Below are positions 28,031 through 37,337 of a stretch of 64,000 bases of DNA, piece by piece. Origin of the DNA: Corallococcus macrosporus (GTDB lineage Bacteria > Myxococcota > Myxococcia > Myxococcales > Myxococcaceae); NCBI RefSeq assembly GCF_017302985.1, contig NZ_JAFIMU010000009.1, positions 310,001 to 374,000 on the forward strand, written 5' to 3'. Below the pieces are notes generated by a model. That model was given only the letters and a program-made list of their open reading frames with translations, ran no database searches and was not told where the DNA came from. Positions within the stretch are counted from its first letter, which is position 1, and each line of letters begins with the position of its first letter. The position numbers were made by a program, and so were the translations under genes.

Positions 28031-30016
28031 CTACGGGCACGGCTTGATGGGCTTCGGGCACTCCATCCCGGGCCCGGGATAGCAGCACAGGTCGTCCTGA
28101 TCTCTCGGCAGGACGTTCCAGCGCGGACGCGCGGGACCCACGTGCTTCAGGTGGCCCACGACGTCGAAGGTGGCCGCGCGCAGCTGACGGCACTGGAGCG
28201 CCTTCGCCGCGTCGGGGTCGTTCTCGTTGCAGTCCGGGTTCAGGTCCGGCACCGCGTCCTTGATCTGCAGGCTGATGCGCGAGCGAGTGTCCGGCGCGAC
28301 CTTGCAGGAGGCGTTGGCCGTGGCGGTGGCGTCACGCACCAGCGCGACCGTCACCTCGGAGCCCTGCAGGGTGTACTCGAAGCGGGTGTTCGCCGCGATG
28401 AGCGTGCCCGTCTGGTCCACCGTGACGGCGTCATCGCCGAAGCGCGCGCGCACCGGCTGGGTGCAGAGGATGTTCAGCCGGTAGCCCTGGGGCAGCGTCT
28501 TCGTGGGGCGCACGGACGTCGTGCCCACCGTGACGCCCATGATGCGGTTGGGGACGGACTCGTCCATGCCGAGGGAAGCGGGGCCGGTGGGGTTCATCTC
28601 CACCACGAACTGACCGAAGTTCGTGTACGTCGTCTTCTCCGCGCAGATGGTTCCGGCGTACTCGCCAATGCCCAGCGTGCAGTCGATGACGCACTGGCGC
28701 TCCGGGAGGTCCGGATCATCCGGCGGCTCCGCGAAGCAGGGCTGCCAGGAGCGGGACGCGCTGCTGCCCACCGGGCAGAACATGGGCATCTCGTTGTTGC
28801 CGTTGGCGTCGCAGTTGCGGAACACCTTGGGGAACTTCACCCGGCGCAGCTTCACCAGCGACGACTCCAGGCTCTCCATCTTGTAGTTCTTGTAGCTGTA
28901 GCCGCACAGGATGTCGTCCAGGTACGGCGACCCGCTGTAGCCACACAGCCGGCCGTTCACCTCCACCGGCGGCACCTGGTCCAGGTACTTCTTCCACTGG
29001 TCCTGGGGCAGCAGGCGCACGTTCTCGCGCAGCGTCCAGGCAGGGAAGCTCATCTGCGTGGTGTTGGTGAACTCGGCCACCGTGCCGGACAGCGTCCAGA
29101 GCAGGTCGCCGGAGTCCAGGCCTTCCGGGAAGGAGTAGTTGTAGATGTAGATGCTGTTGAAGCGGCCGGGGTTGTAGCCGTCCGGCTCCGCCGTCTGGAT
29201 GTTCGCGCCGGCGACGCTCTTCTCCAGCACGCGGCAGGCCGTCATGTCCGTGACGTAGAAGCCGCTGGAGTCCGTGCCCGTCACCAGCAGCATCATCTGC
29301 TTGCCGTTGTTGGGGTCGGATGGGTCGCAGTTCTGGGTCAGCGGCTCGCCGGCCTCGGGGTTGCGGCCCACGCGCATGAACTGCTTGATGAAGACGCTCG
29401 TCTCCGAGCCGCCCTCCGGCATGTTGATGGTGGCGAGGGCGGGCTCCTCGAAGCGGATGCCCGGGGACAGGCCCGTCGCCAGCGTGCGGGTCTCCGGCTC
29501 CTGGGGCAGCTGGGCCAGGTCGCCCACGACGCCGCCGTCCGCGTAGTCCAGCTCCAGGTCCTGGTCCTGCACCCAGACGTGCGTCTCACCGTACAGGTGG
29601 GCCACGCGCACGCTGCCGGTGCCCTTGCCGTTGGTGAGCTGCGCCCAGCGCTTGCCGTAGTCACCGGTGAGGTCGCCCGGGATGACCCGGAAGGACACCG
29701 GCCCGTTGAAGGACGTCATCTCCCCGCCGGTGCCGTCCAGCGCGGTGATGGACAGACCGATGTCCACGTCCGTGCGGGGCAGGGTGTAGGGGCACTCCGA
29801 CGTGCCGCGCATCGCGGGCGGCACCGCCGCCTGGTCGTTGCCGTACTTCGCGGCGCACGCGTTCACCACCGGCAGCAGCGTGCCGGGGGCGTCACCGGTG
29901 GTGATGCTGGTGACCTCCACGCGGAACGAGGTGAGCCCGGTGGGCGCCTCGGATTCCTTCGTGTAGCAGCCGGCCCCCAGGGCCAGCGTGGACAGCAGGA
30001 CGAGTCGCTTCATCAC
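28031..30016 (-). CDS. Large Cys-containing lipoprotein, unknown function
   Basis: 661 residues beginning with a lipoprotein signal (LSTLALGAGC, with Cys as acyl site at ~17). The body is beta-rich with scattered paired Cys and a Pro/Cys C-terminus. N-terminal segments (TSFRVEVTSITTG, and later MTSFNGPVSFRVIPGDLTGD) resemble Ig-like or bacterial surface-adhesin modules, but I assign no family. It overlaps the nucleotidase gene by four bases (ATGA), so the two are translationally coupled. Confidence 0.6.
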   Translation of the reverse strand: MMKRLVLLSTLALGAGCYTKESEAPTGLTSFRVEVTSITTGDAPGTLLPVVNACAAKYGNDQAAVPPAMRGTSECPYTLPRTDVDIGLSITALDGTGGEMTSFNGPVSFRVIPGDLTGDYGKRWAQLTNGKGTGSVRVAHLYGETHVWVQDQDLELDYADGGVVGDLAQLPQEPETRTLATGLSPGIRFEEPALATINMPEGGSETSVFIKQFMRVGRNPEAGEPLTQNCDPSDPNNGKQMMLLVTGTDSSGFYVTDMTACRVLEKSVAGANIQTAEPDGYNPGRFNSIYIYNYSFPEGLDSGDLLWTLSGTVAEFTNTTQMSFPAWTLRENVRLLPQDQWKKYLDQVPPVEVNGRLCGYSGSPYLDDILCGYSYKNYKMESLESSLVKLRRVKFPKVFRNCDANGNNEMPMFCPVGSSASRSWQPCFAEPPDDPDLPERQCVIDCTLGIGEYAGTICAEKTTYTNFGQFVVEMNPTGPASLGMDESVPNRIMGVTVGTTSVRPTKTLPQGYRLNILCTQPVRARFGDDAVTVDQTGTLIAANTRFEYTLQGSEVTVALVRDATATANASCKVAPDTRSRISLQIKDAVPDLNPDCNENDPDAAKALQCRQLRAATFDVVGHLKHVGPARPRWNVLPRDQDDLCCYPGPGMECPKPIKPCP

Positions 30017-32409
30017 TTCACCTTCCGTCCGATGCGGCCATCCTCGATGGCGCTCGCGATGGGCATGGCTGTGGGCTTCTCACAGAACGAACGCAGCTGG
30101 CTCGTCATGTTGCCGCACGTGGGGTTGCCCCCCGTCAGCAGGTCCCGGCACGTGCAGCGGCCGGTGTAGGGACCCTGCGGCAGCGCGCACTCCGCGACCG
30201 CCGCCTCCTTCGTCATGTCCGCCAGGCCGCACTGGGCCATGGCCTTCTGCTGCTCGGTGGCGTCCGCGGGCACCTTGAGCAGGTCGCGGCAGGAGCAGCT
30301 GCCCACCTGCTTGTCGAGCGCGTCCTCGAAGGCCTTGGACACCTTGCAGGAGTTCAGCGTCTTCTCATCCACCGTCCACTTGCCTTCGACCAGCGAGCCG
30401 CAGCGCGTGCCGTTGCTGGACGTCTCCTTGCCCTCGAGCAGGTCCTTGCAGCTGCAGAAGCCCTGCATGTAGCCGATGAGCGAGTCGCGCAGGCTGATGC
30501 CCGTCTCGATGCGCGTGGTGTTGCGCTTGAGCACCGTGAAGCCGGAGCCGCCCTTGGCGATGTAGTCGTTCACCGCGACCTTGTACGTGCCGTTGGTGTC
30601 CAGCGGCCTGCCGTTGATCTGGATGTCGATGCCCGGGTGCGCCCAGCAGCGCGAACCGGCGGTGTCCTCCAGGCACTGCCACGGGGCGTGGCCCTCGCGG
30701 TTCTCCTGGGGGCAGTCCGTCTGCACCGTGGCCGGCGTGCACGCGATGCGCAGGTCGTTGAGCTGCACCTGGGCGCAGTCCATGGTGAAGCGGGCGCCGG
30801 AGATCTGCGCCTGGCTCACGCACCCGCGCTCGGCGGAGCGCTCGGTGACGAAGTCGAACATCTCCTGCATCTCCACGCCGGACAGGTACATGATGTTGAT
30901 GGTGTTCTCGAACGGGAACACGTTGAACATCGACTCCTGCGTGACGACGCCCGCGTAGAGGTTGTCGCGGATGCCCAGCGAGTTGGTCAGCGCCATCTCC
31001 GCCTCCACGCGGTTGCGCTTGCGCATGGAGTCCGCGGCGATGTTGCCCAGCGGCGAGTCACCGCCGTTGGAGTTGTTGCGCCGCTGCACGTCGACGGGGG
31101 CGTAGGAGAAGATGGAGGTGAGCTGCAGCTTCACGTCCATGCCCAGGAGGTACGGGATGAGCATGTCCGTCGTCTGCGCGTCCTCCTGGCGGGCGCACTC
31201 CGCGATGGCCTCGCGCACGCCCGGCGCCTCGATGAACTTCCCTGGATCCCAGAAGATGTCGTCGTCGAAGCGCAGCTTGCGCATCGCCTCGTTGCACCAG
31301 AGGCTGTCCACCGGGAACGCGCGGTAGTCCTGGCTGATGACCTCGGCGCCCTCGTTCTCGCCCAGCTGGTTGGGCATCTTCACGACCAGCTCCAGGCGGC
31401 CCACGTACTTGGCGAACGCGCCCGAGTGCGACAGGACGACCTTGCGGCCGCTGGGGTCCGTCACGAGCTGCGGCGGGTTGAGCACTACGTGCAGGTGGCC
31501 GCCCAACACCACGTCCATGCCCCTGACGCCCGCGATGTGCACGCGCACCACCGACTTGTCGTTGCCTTCCGGCCCGAACCACTCCAGCACCTTCCACGCG
31601 TCGTTCTGGCGCTCGATGAAGGGCTTCGCGCGGCCGTACTCATAGTAGGCCTCGTAGCCCTGGATGAGATCCTGGTCCTCGGTGAGGCCCAGGTGGCTGA
31701 CGATGACAATGAGGTCCGTCACCGGACGCAAGAGCTCCACGTAGGCGCGCGCGGCCTCGTTCTGCTCCAGCGGCGTCACCTGCAGGCTGTTGCCACCCTC
31801 CACGATGGAGTTGAGCGAGGAGATGTTCGCCATGCCGATGACGCCCACCCGCAGGCCCTTCACCACGCGGATGGTGTAGGGGTTGGTCACCATGGCGGCG
31901 CCGTTGGTGCCTGTCGTCTTCGGGTCGTCCCAGTAGTAGTTGGCGGCCAGCAGCGGGAAGTTGGCGAAGTTGCGCGCCTTCTGGACGAAGTTGAGCGCGC
32001 CGGCGTCGAACTCGTGGTTGCCCACCACGGCGGCGTCCAGCCGGGACTCGGACAGGAAGCGGAACTCCGCCTCGCCCGTGTTCACGTTGAAGATGGGCGC
32101 GCCCTGGAAGCAGTCACCCGAGTCCAGGTGCAGGATGCGGTCACCCTTGGCGCGCTCGCGCTTGAGGATGGAGGCGATGCGCGTGGCACCGCCAAAGGGA
32201 CCGGCTTCCGGGATGAGTTCCAGGTCCTGGTCCGTCTTGAGCGGCGTGAAGTCGTACGGGACGAGCCGCGAGTGGATGTCAGAGGTATGGAGGAGGGTAA
32301 GCCGCACCTCCTGACCCTCGAGGTGGTAATCCTGGCCTTCCAGCACAGGCATGCACGAGGCGAGGGCCAGGGCGCAGGCGCAGAAGAGGCCGAGCAGTGC
32401 GCGACACAT
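30013..32409 (-). CDS. Lipoprotein 5'-nucleotidase/metallophosphatase
   Basis: 798 residues. Lipoprotein signal (ACALALASC), then a calcineurin-like dimetal phosphoesterase (LLHTSDIHSRL, HLDSGDCFQG, VVGNHEFDAG, IVSHLGLT, LGGHLHVV) and a 5'-nucleotidase C-terminal substrate domain (IAKGGSGFTVL). It should hydrolyse extracellular nucleotides or similar phosphoesters at the outer membrane. The last ~145 residues are unusual: CSCKDLL at 652, CSCRDLL at 705 and CTCRDLL at 752 define three Cys-rich repeats. First gene of the locus running to 26402. Confidence 0.88.
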   Translation of the reverse strand: MCRALLGLFCACALALASCMPVLEGQDYHLEGQEVRLTLLHTSDIHSRLVPYDFTPLKTDQDLELIPEAGPFGGATRIASILKRERAKGDRILHLDSGDCFQGAPIFNVNTGEAEFRFLSESRLDAAVVGNHEFDAGALNFVQKARNFANFPLLAANYYWDDPKTTGTNGAAMVTNPYTIRVVKGLRVGVIGMANISSLNSIVEGGNSLQVTPLEQNEAARAYVELLRPVTDLIVIVSHLGLTEDQDLIQGYEAYYEYGRAKPFIERQNDAWKVLEWFGPEGNDKSVVRVHIAGVRGMDVVLGGHLHVVLNPPQLVTDPSGRKVVLSHSGAFAKYVGRLELVVKMPNQLGENEGAEVISQDYRAFPVDSLWCNEAMRKLRFDDDIFWDPGKFIEAPGVREAIAECARQEDAQTTDMLIPYLLGMDVKLQLTSIFSYAPVDVQRRNNSNGGDSPLGNIAADSMRKRNRVEAEMALTNSLGIRDNLYAGVVTQESMFNVFPFENTINIMYLSGVEMQEMFDFVTERSAERGCVSQAQISGARFTMDCAQVQLNDLRIACTPATVQTDCPQENREGHAPWQCLEDTAGSRCWAHPGIDIQINGRPLDTNGTYKVAVNDYIAKGGSGFTVLKRNTTRIETGISLRDSLIGYMQGFCSCKDLLEGKETSSNGTRCGSLVEGKWTVDEKTLNSCKVSKAFEDALDKQVGSCSCRDLLKVPADATEQQKAMAQCGLADMTKEAAVAECALPQGPYTGRCTCRDLLTGGNPTCGNMTSQLRSFCEKPTAMPIASAIEDGRIGRKVK

Positions 32410-32539
32410 TCGTGGCGGATCCGTGATTCTGAGGGAGTGACGACTTGAGGACGGCGCAACCTACGGGATCAAGGGTGCACGGGCAAGCAACGCCACCGTG
32501 GCACCTCCACCTACCAGGACACCAGGAGAGCAGGCAGAC

Positions 32540-33220
32540 ATGCGTCCCAGCAGTTCCAATGTGACTGACATCGAGATCATCGAGGATTTCTCCGCCACGG
32601 CGCGTTGTGACGAGGGTTTTCTCCGGGTGCGTCGTCTGCGCTGCCGCAACCGGCGCGCGGACGGCTCCTCCTCCTCCGTGTACCGCGTGGATGTGGTGGA
32701 CCGTCCCCGGTTGGATGCGGTGTCGGTGCTCATCTACCGCCGTGCGTCGGACGGAAACGTGGAAGTCCTGACGCGGATGAACCTGCGCCCCGCGGCGTAC
32801 TTCCGCCGCGAGCAGACCTCGGTCATGACGGTGCCTGACACGGTGAGCTATCTGCGCGTGGAGGAGATCGTCGCCGGCCTGCTGGAGCCGTCCGACAAGG
32901 GCGAGGAGGGCCTTCGCCGCCGCGCGGCGGAGGAGGTGAAGGAGGAGGCGGGCTACACGGTGCGCCCGGAGGACATCCAGCTTTTGGGCGGCGCGTTCTT
33001 CCTCGCGCCGGGCATCCTGTCGGAGAAGGTCTTCCCGGCCGCGGTGGACGTCACCGGCGTGGAGCAGGGCGAGGTGGCGGGGGACGGCTCTCCTCTGGAG
33101 GAGGGCATCCACCTGCAGTGGCGGCCGCTGTCCGCGGTGCTGGAGGCGTGCCGGCGCGGTGACATCGCGGACGCGAAGACGGAGGTGTCCCTCACGCGGC
33201 TGCTCGCCCGGCTCGGCTGA
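32540..33220 (+). CDS. NUDIX hydrolase
   Basis: 226 residues. The Nudix box is seen as GLRRRAAEEVKEEAGY, with the first Arg of REUxEExGU replaced by Glu but the metal-binding Glu pair kept. About 85 residues precede the box and the fold covers roughly 50-215. Nudix enzymes cleave nucleoside diphosphates linked to another group; the long N-terminal part recalls ADP-sugar or GDP-mannose pyrophosphatases, but the substrate is not certain. GGAG lies 9-13 bases before the ATG. Divergent from the nucleotidase. Confidence 0.85.
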   Translation: MRPSSSNVTDIEIIEDFSATARCDEGFLRVRRLRCRNRRADGSSSSVYRVDVVDRPRLDAVSVLIYRRASDGNVEVLTRMNLRPAAYFRREQTSVMTVPDTVSYLRVEEIVAGLLEPSDKGEEGLRRRAAEEVKEEAGYTVRPEDIQLLGGAFFLAPGILSEKVFPAAVDVTGVEQGEVAGDGSPLEEGIHLQWRPLSAVLEACRRGDIADAKTEVSLTRLLARLG

Positions 33221-33301
33221 GGCGCTTGCTGTTTCCGGGGTGAGGAGGGACGGGGTAGGGTGCGGCCCCGTCCGTTTCCTCCTGCAGGCGAGGTTCGTCG
33301 C

Positions 33302-34771
33302 ATGTCGTCGCTGCCCCCGTGGCTGGCCCAGCTGTTGCCCATCGTCATCCTGCTCGGGGCCATTGGCCTGGTGCTCTCGCGGCTCCCGAAGGTGGAGCTG
33401 GGGCACAGCGATGCGTTCCGCCGCCGCCGCTTCTTCAACTGGTTCCCGCTGGGCCTGACGTACGCGTTCCTCTACATGGGGCGCTACAACGTCAACGTGG
33501 CGACCAGCGCCATGGGCGCGCAGACGTCCAACGCGGACTTCGCGACCATTTTCTTCTGGGGGACGCTCACGTACGGCGCGGCCTTCCTCCTCAACGGCCC
33601 GCTGACGGACAAGCTGGGCGGCCGCTTCACCATCCTCCTGTCCGCGGGCGGCAGCGCGGTGGCGAACATCGCCATGGGCGGGCTGGTGTACGCGGTGCTG
33701 AAGAACGGCTGGGCCCCGCCGGGCGGCATCGTCGCGTGGCTCGCGTTCCTCTACAGCGTGAACATGTACTTCCAGAGCTTCGGCGCGGTCTCCATCGTCA
33801 AGGTGAACGCGTCGTGGTTCCACGTGCGTGAGCGCGGCCAGCTGGGCGGCGTGTTCGGCATCCTCATCTCGCTGGGCCTGTACTTCGCGTTCGACTGGTG
33901 CCGCTTCATCGCGGACGCGGCGCCGGTGTGGTGGGTGTTCTTCGTGCCCGCGGCGCTGCTCGTGGGCTTCCTGGTGCTGGACTCCTTCGTCATCCGCGAC
34001 ACGCCGTCCCAGACGGGCCACCCGGACTTCGACACGGCGGATGCGTCCAGCGGTGAGACGGGCCCGGCGCTCAGCGTGCCGCAGCTCTTCGGCAAGCTGC
34101 TCAGCAACCGCGTCATCCTCATCATCCTGGGCGTGGAGTTCTGCAGCGGCTTCCTGCGCAACGCGGTGATGCAGTGGTTCCCCAAGTACGCCAAGGCGGT
34201 GGGGGAGTCCGGCGGCTTCGTGGCCTCCAACTGGGGCATGCTGTCGTGCGTCGCGGGCATCCTGGGCGGCATGTTCGCGGGCGTCATCAGCGACCGCATC
34301 TTCGACTCGCGCCGCGGCCCCGTGTCCGCGGTGCTCTACGCGGGCCTGCTGCTGGGCGCCGTGGGCGCGGTGTTCCTGCTGGGGACGGCCGGGGCCGGCT
34401 GGTCCGTGGTGTTCATGTCCCTGTGCGTCATCGGCGTGCACGGCATGCTGTCCGGCACGGCCACCATGGACTTCGGCGGCAAGAAGAACGCGGGCATCGT
34501 GGTGGGCATCATCGACGGCGCCGTGTACGCGGGCACCGCCATCCACGCGCTCGTCTACGGGAAGATTCTGCCCACGGGTGACGCCATGAAGGACCCGGCC
34601 AACTGGAAGCCGTGGCCCCTGGCCATGCTGCCCCTGGCCGTCCTGGGCCTGGTGCTGGCGTCGCGGGTGTGGAACGCGAAGCCCCAGCCCAGGGCCGCGC
34701 CCCTGCCGGTGGGCGACGTCGTCCCGGGCGCCGTGCCGGGCGGGTCGTCTCGTACGGGCACCAACGGTTGA
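33302..34771 (+). CDS. MFS transporter, organophosphate:Pi antiporter-like
   Basis: 489 residues with 12 predicted membrane helices of the major facilitator superfamily. An early YMGRYNVNVATSAM matches the GlpT/UhpT (OPA) pattern, and ADFATIFFWGTLTYG and GMLSGTATMDFGGKKNAG are also OPA-like. Sugar-phosphate or glycerol-3-phosphate exchange for phosphate is a reasonable guess. It is preceded by TAGGGT (33256-33261) and a ~40-nt leader. The ATG is chosen over an upstream in-frame start that lies in the promoter. Confidence 0.82.
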   Translation: MSSLPPWLAQLLPIVILLGAIGLVLSRLPKVELGHSDAFRRRRFFNWFPLGLTYAFLYMGRYNVNVATSAMGAQTSNADFATIFFWGTLTYGAAFLLNGPLTDKLGGRFTILLSAGGSAVANIAMGGLVYAVLKNGWAPPGGIVAWLAFLYSVNMYFQSFGAVSIVKVNASWFHVRERGQLGGVFGILISLGLYFAFDWCRFIADAAPVWWVFFVPAALLVGFLVLDSFVIRDTPSQTGHPDFDTADASSGETGPALSVPQLFGKLLSNRVILIILGVEFCSGFLRNAVMQWFPKYAKAVGESGGFVASNWGMLSCVAGILGGMFAGVISDRIFDSRRGPVSAVLYAGLLLGAVGAVFLLGTAGAGWSVVFMSLCVIGVHGMLSGTATMDFGGKKNAGIVVGIIDGAVYAGTAIHALVYGKILPTGDAMKDPANWKPWPLAMLPLAVLGLVLASRVWNAKPQPRAAPLPVGDVVPGAVPGGSSRTGTNG

Positions 34772-34856
34772 GGCTCCACGGGGGCGCGCCGGGTGTACCC
34801 CCGGACGCGCCCCTGTACCCAGGTGGGGGTGGCTCCCGTGTGACAGGTCTGTGACG

Positions 34857-34862
34857 TAGACT
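34857..34862 (+). promoter_or_regulatory. -10 hexamer seven nt before the start codon
   Basis: TAGACT ends seven bases before the GTG at 34870. No Shine-Dalgarno lies between them and no consensus -35 is visible. Confidence 0.45.
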
Positions 34863-34869
34863 GGAGTTT

Positions 34870-36477
34870 GTGTCCCAGGCCCCCGAAGCGCTCCACAGCC
34901 GGTTTGACGTCCACGACCGCAAGCAGTTCGAGATCAAGCTCGAGTACCAGCCCACGGGCGCGGACGAGACGCGCTATCTGGTGGAGGCCTACCTCTTCCT
35001 GCCGTCGAGCCTGAACATCGACGCGGAGACGTACCCGCGCGCGGACTTCTACGCGGACATCCACAACTACGTGCGCTTCAAGACGCCGGTGATGGGGCTG
35101 GGCGAGCTCCTGTCGTCGGAGGGCTCGCCGCTGGTGAAGCTGGAGGCGTGGCAGCGCACGGGGCTGGCGCCGGAGTCGGACGTCGTCTACCAGGCGAAGC
35201 TCTTCTCGTGCGTGCTGCGCGGCGCGCTGCGCCGGTTCGCCACCACGGTGGAGACGCGCTGTGACGCCAAGGCCGGCGAGGCGGGCCGGGTGGACCTGGA
35301 GTCGGTGGTGCGCCAGGCGGGCGAGTCCGTGCCCGTGGTGCTGGAGCGCTTCCGCGCGTGGCTGCGCGCCACCGGCGAGGCGAAGCTCCAGGAGAAGACG
35401 CGCGCGTCGCTGCGGCTGGTGGACGAGTACGTGAGCCTGCTGGTGGAGCAGTTCTTCCGCCGCGCGGTGGCGGACATGGACGCGCTGCCGCGCACGGGGC
35501 CGTGGCTGCCCCTGCGCAAGGGGCTGATGGAGGCGGTGCTGCGCGAGGAGTCCTACCGCAAGGAGCACCGGCTGCGCTCCGTGTTGAGCCCCACGGGGGA
35601 CAACGAGGAGTACATGCAGCGGCTGGGCTTCCTGAAGAAGTTCTGCATGAACGTGCTCTTCCTGTCCTCGCGCCGGCGTCAGCGGCGGCAGGGCTGGGAG
35701 GAGGTGCTCTTCGCCATCGCGGCGGGCGTGGCCATGGCGTTCGCCACGTCGGTGGCGCTCTGGGCGCAGGTCCGCTTCACGCAGGTGAGCCTCAACTTCT
35801 TCCTGGTGGCCGTGGTCGGCTACATGATGAAGGACCGCATCAAGGAAGGCCTGCGGCGCATGTTCAGCCGCGTGGCCGCCACGCACCTGTACGACCGCAC
35901 CACGGACCTGGTGGACCCCGTCACGGCGCGCGCCATCGGCATCTGCGAGGAGCGCGTGGACTACGGCGCGGCGGTGAAGGTGCCGCAGGCGGTGTCGTCG
36001 CTGCGGCTGCACGACGACTTCCTCACTGTTTCCCAGGGTGAGCTGTCCGAAGCGGTCATCCGCTACCAGAAGCGCATCGTGCTGGACGCGCGCCTGTTGC
36101 CCCGCTCCGAGCGCGGCCTCACCGGCGTGACGGACATCCTGCGACTGCACGTGGGGCGCTTCCTGCGCGACATGGACGAGCCGGAGTTCGCGCTGGAGTA
36201 CGTGGACCTGGGGGACTTCTCCGTGGGCCACATCCGGGGCGCGAAGCGCTACCCGGTGGACCTGGTCTTCCGCTTCACGGTGATGGAGGCTGGCGTGCGC
36301 AAGGAATCCGCGCAGCTGGTGCGCCTGGTGCTGGACCGCAACGGCATCCAGCGCATGCAGAACTTCGCCCGGGCCCCTGAAGCCCTGGCGACCGCGCCGG
36401 CCACGGCCCCGGCGGGGACGCAGGAGCCCGCGGGGTCGGAGCCCGTCCAGCCGGCCGCGTTGCGCGCGAGAGCGTGA
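34870..36477 (+). CDS. Membrane protein of unknown family, central TM hairpin
   Basis: 535 residues that I do not recognise. A soluble N-terminal half (~1-275, charged, with QFEIKLEYQPTGADETRYLV) is followed by two membrane helices in a hairpin (LFAIAAGVAMAFATSVALWA and LNFFLVAVVGYMMK, ~280-320) and a second soluble domain to 535. Both soluble parts should lie on the same side, probably cytoplasmic given the Arg/Lys next to the helices. A leaderless GTG start is inferred. A HAD phosphatase gene follows 45 bp on. Confidence 0.6.
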   Translation: MSQAPEALHSRFDVHDRKQFEIKLEYQPTGADETRYLVEAYLFLPSSLNIDAETYPRADFYADIHNYVRFKTPVMGLGELLSSEGSPLVKLEAWQRTGLAPESDVVYQAKLFSCVLRGALRRFATTVETRCDAKAGEAGRVDLESVVRQAGESVPVVLERFRAWLRATGEAKLQEKTRASLRLVDEYVSLLVEQFFRRAVADMDALPRTGPWLPLRKGLMEAVLREESYRKEHRLRSVLSPTGDNEEYMQRLGFLKKFCMNVLFLSSRRRQRRQGWEEVLFAIAAGVAMAFATSVALWAQVRFTQVSLNFFLVAVVGYMMKDRIKEGLRRMFSRVAATHLYDRTTDLVDPVTARAIGICEERVDYGAAVKVPQAVSSLRLHDDFLTVSQGELSEAVIRYQKRIVLDARLLPRSERGLTGVTDILRLHVGRFLRDMDEPEFALEYVDLGDFSVGHIRGAKRYPVDLVFRFTVMEAGVRKESAQLVRLVLDRNGIQRMQNFARAPEALATAPATAPAGTQEPAGSEPVQPAALRARA

Positions 36478-36522
36478 TTTGATGGCCAGCCCCGCGCCGG
36501 GGGCATGTATCTTCCGGCGTCC

Positions 36523-37290
36523 ATGGCTTTTGAAGACCTCAAGCAACGCGTGCGGCCGGACTGGCGCGACACGCTGAAGGGCATCCTGGAGAAGGCCCGC
36601 TCGCTCGGCCCCCAGGCCGTGCTGGCGTTCGACCTGGATTCCACCCTCTTTGACAACCGGCCCCGTCAGGCGCGCATCCTCCGTGAGTACGGCGACGCCC
36701 GCTCGCTGGGGCTGCTCTCCGCGTGCGAGCCCCGCCACTGGGACACCGGCTGGGACATGCGCGCCGCCATGCGGGCGTGCGGCATGGAGGACGCGGAGGT
36801 GGAGCAGCGCTACGCGGACGCGCGAGCCTTCTGGCAGGAGCGCTTCTTCACCAGCGCCTACTGCGTCTCCGACGAGGCAATCGAGGGGGCGGCGGCCTTC
36901 ACCCAGGCGGTGGCCGCCACGGGCGCGCAGGTCGTCTACCTCACCGGCCGCCATGAGGCGATGCGCGAGGGCACCGTCGCGTGCCTCGCGCGCTGCGGGA
37001 TGGTGACGCCCCCCGGCACGGACGGGCGCGTGCACCTGGTCATGAAGCCCACGCTCGCGGAGAACGACGACGCATTCAAGCGCGAGGCCCACGCGCGCCT
37101 GGGCCGCATGGGCATGGTGGTGGCGGCGTTCGACAATGAACCCACGCACGCCAATGACTACCGTCACCGCTTCCCGGAGGCGACGGTCATCCACCTGGCC
37201 ACGGACCACTCGGGACGTGCCGTGGAGCTGATGGATGGCATCGTGTCCGTGCCGCATTTCGCACTGGAGGACGTGACGCACCGCGCCTGA
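36523..37290 (+). CDS. HAD-superfamily phosphatase
   Basis: 255 residues. HAD motif I is AFDLDSTLFDN (DxD), motif II is near VVYLTGRHEAM, and motif III/IV is FDNEPTHANDYRHRF, so it is an intact Mg-dependent phosphohydrolase of unknown substrate. The ATG at 36523 is preferred to one at 36505 because TATCTT (36508-36513) stands nine bases before it, as in other genes of this window. It may share function with the membrane protein before it. Confidence 0.75.
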   Translation: MAFEDLKQRVRPDWRDTLKGILEKARSLGPQAVLAFDLDSTLFDNRPRQARILREYGDARSLGLLSACEPRHWDTGWDMRAAMRACGMEDAEVEQRYADARAFWQERFFTSAYCVSDEAIEGAAAFTQAVAATGAQVVYLTGRHEAMREGTVACLARCGMVTPPGTDGRVHLVMKPTLAENDDAFKREAHARLGRMGMVVAAFDNEPTHANDYRHRFPEATVIHLATDHSGRAVELMDGIVSVPHFALEDVTHRA

Positions 37291-37337
37291 AAGAAAGGCG
37301 GAGTAGAGGACGTTTCTGAAAGGCTTTGGAAGTCCCT

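Noticed and set aside
28031..30016. The 661-residue lipoprotein as a second nucleotidase
   Set aside because: No DxH, GNHE or GGHxH motifs; only its position links it to the enzyme.
26441..30169. 1242-codon open frame on the plus strand
   Set aside because: It runs antisense to the barrel and lipoprotein genes, is made mostly of Arg, Ala, Val and His as expected for a GC-rich shadow frame, and has no recognisable domain or start signal.
32279..34546. 755-codon minus-strand open frame
   Set aside because: Antisense to the NUDIX and transporter genes, which have clear motifs on the plus strand.
36505..36522. Earlier ATG for the HAD gene
   Set aside because: TATCTT at 36508-36513 is placed for a start at 36523; using 36505 would put the -10 within the gene.
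34555..37281. 908-codon open frame on the minus strand
   Set aside because: Covers the transporter end, unknown membrane protein and HAD genes in antisense; no domain, shadow composition.
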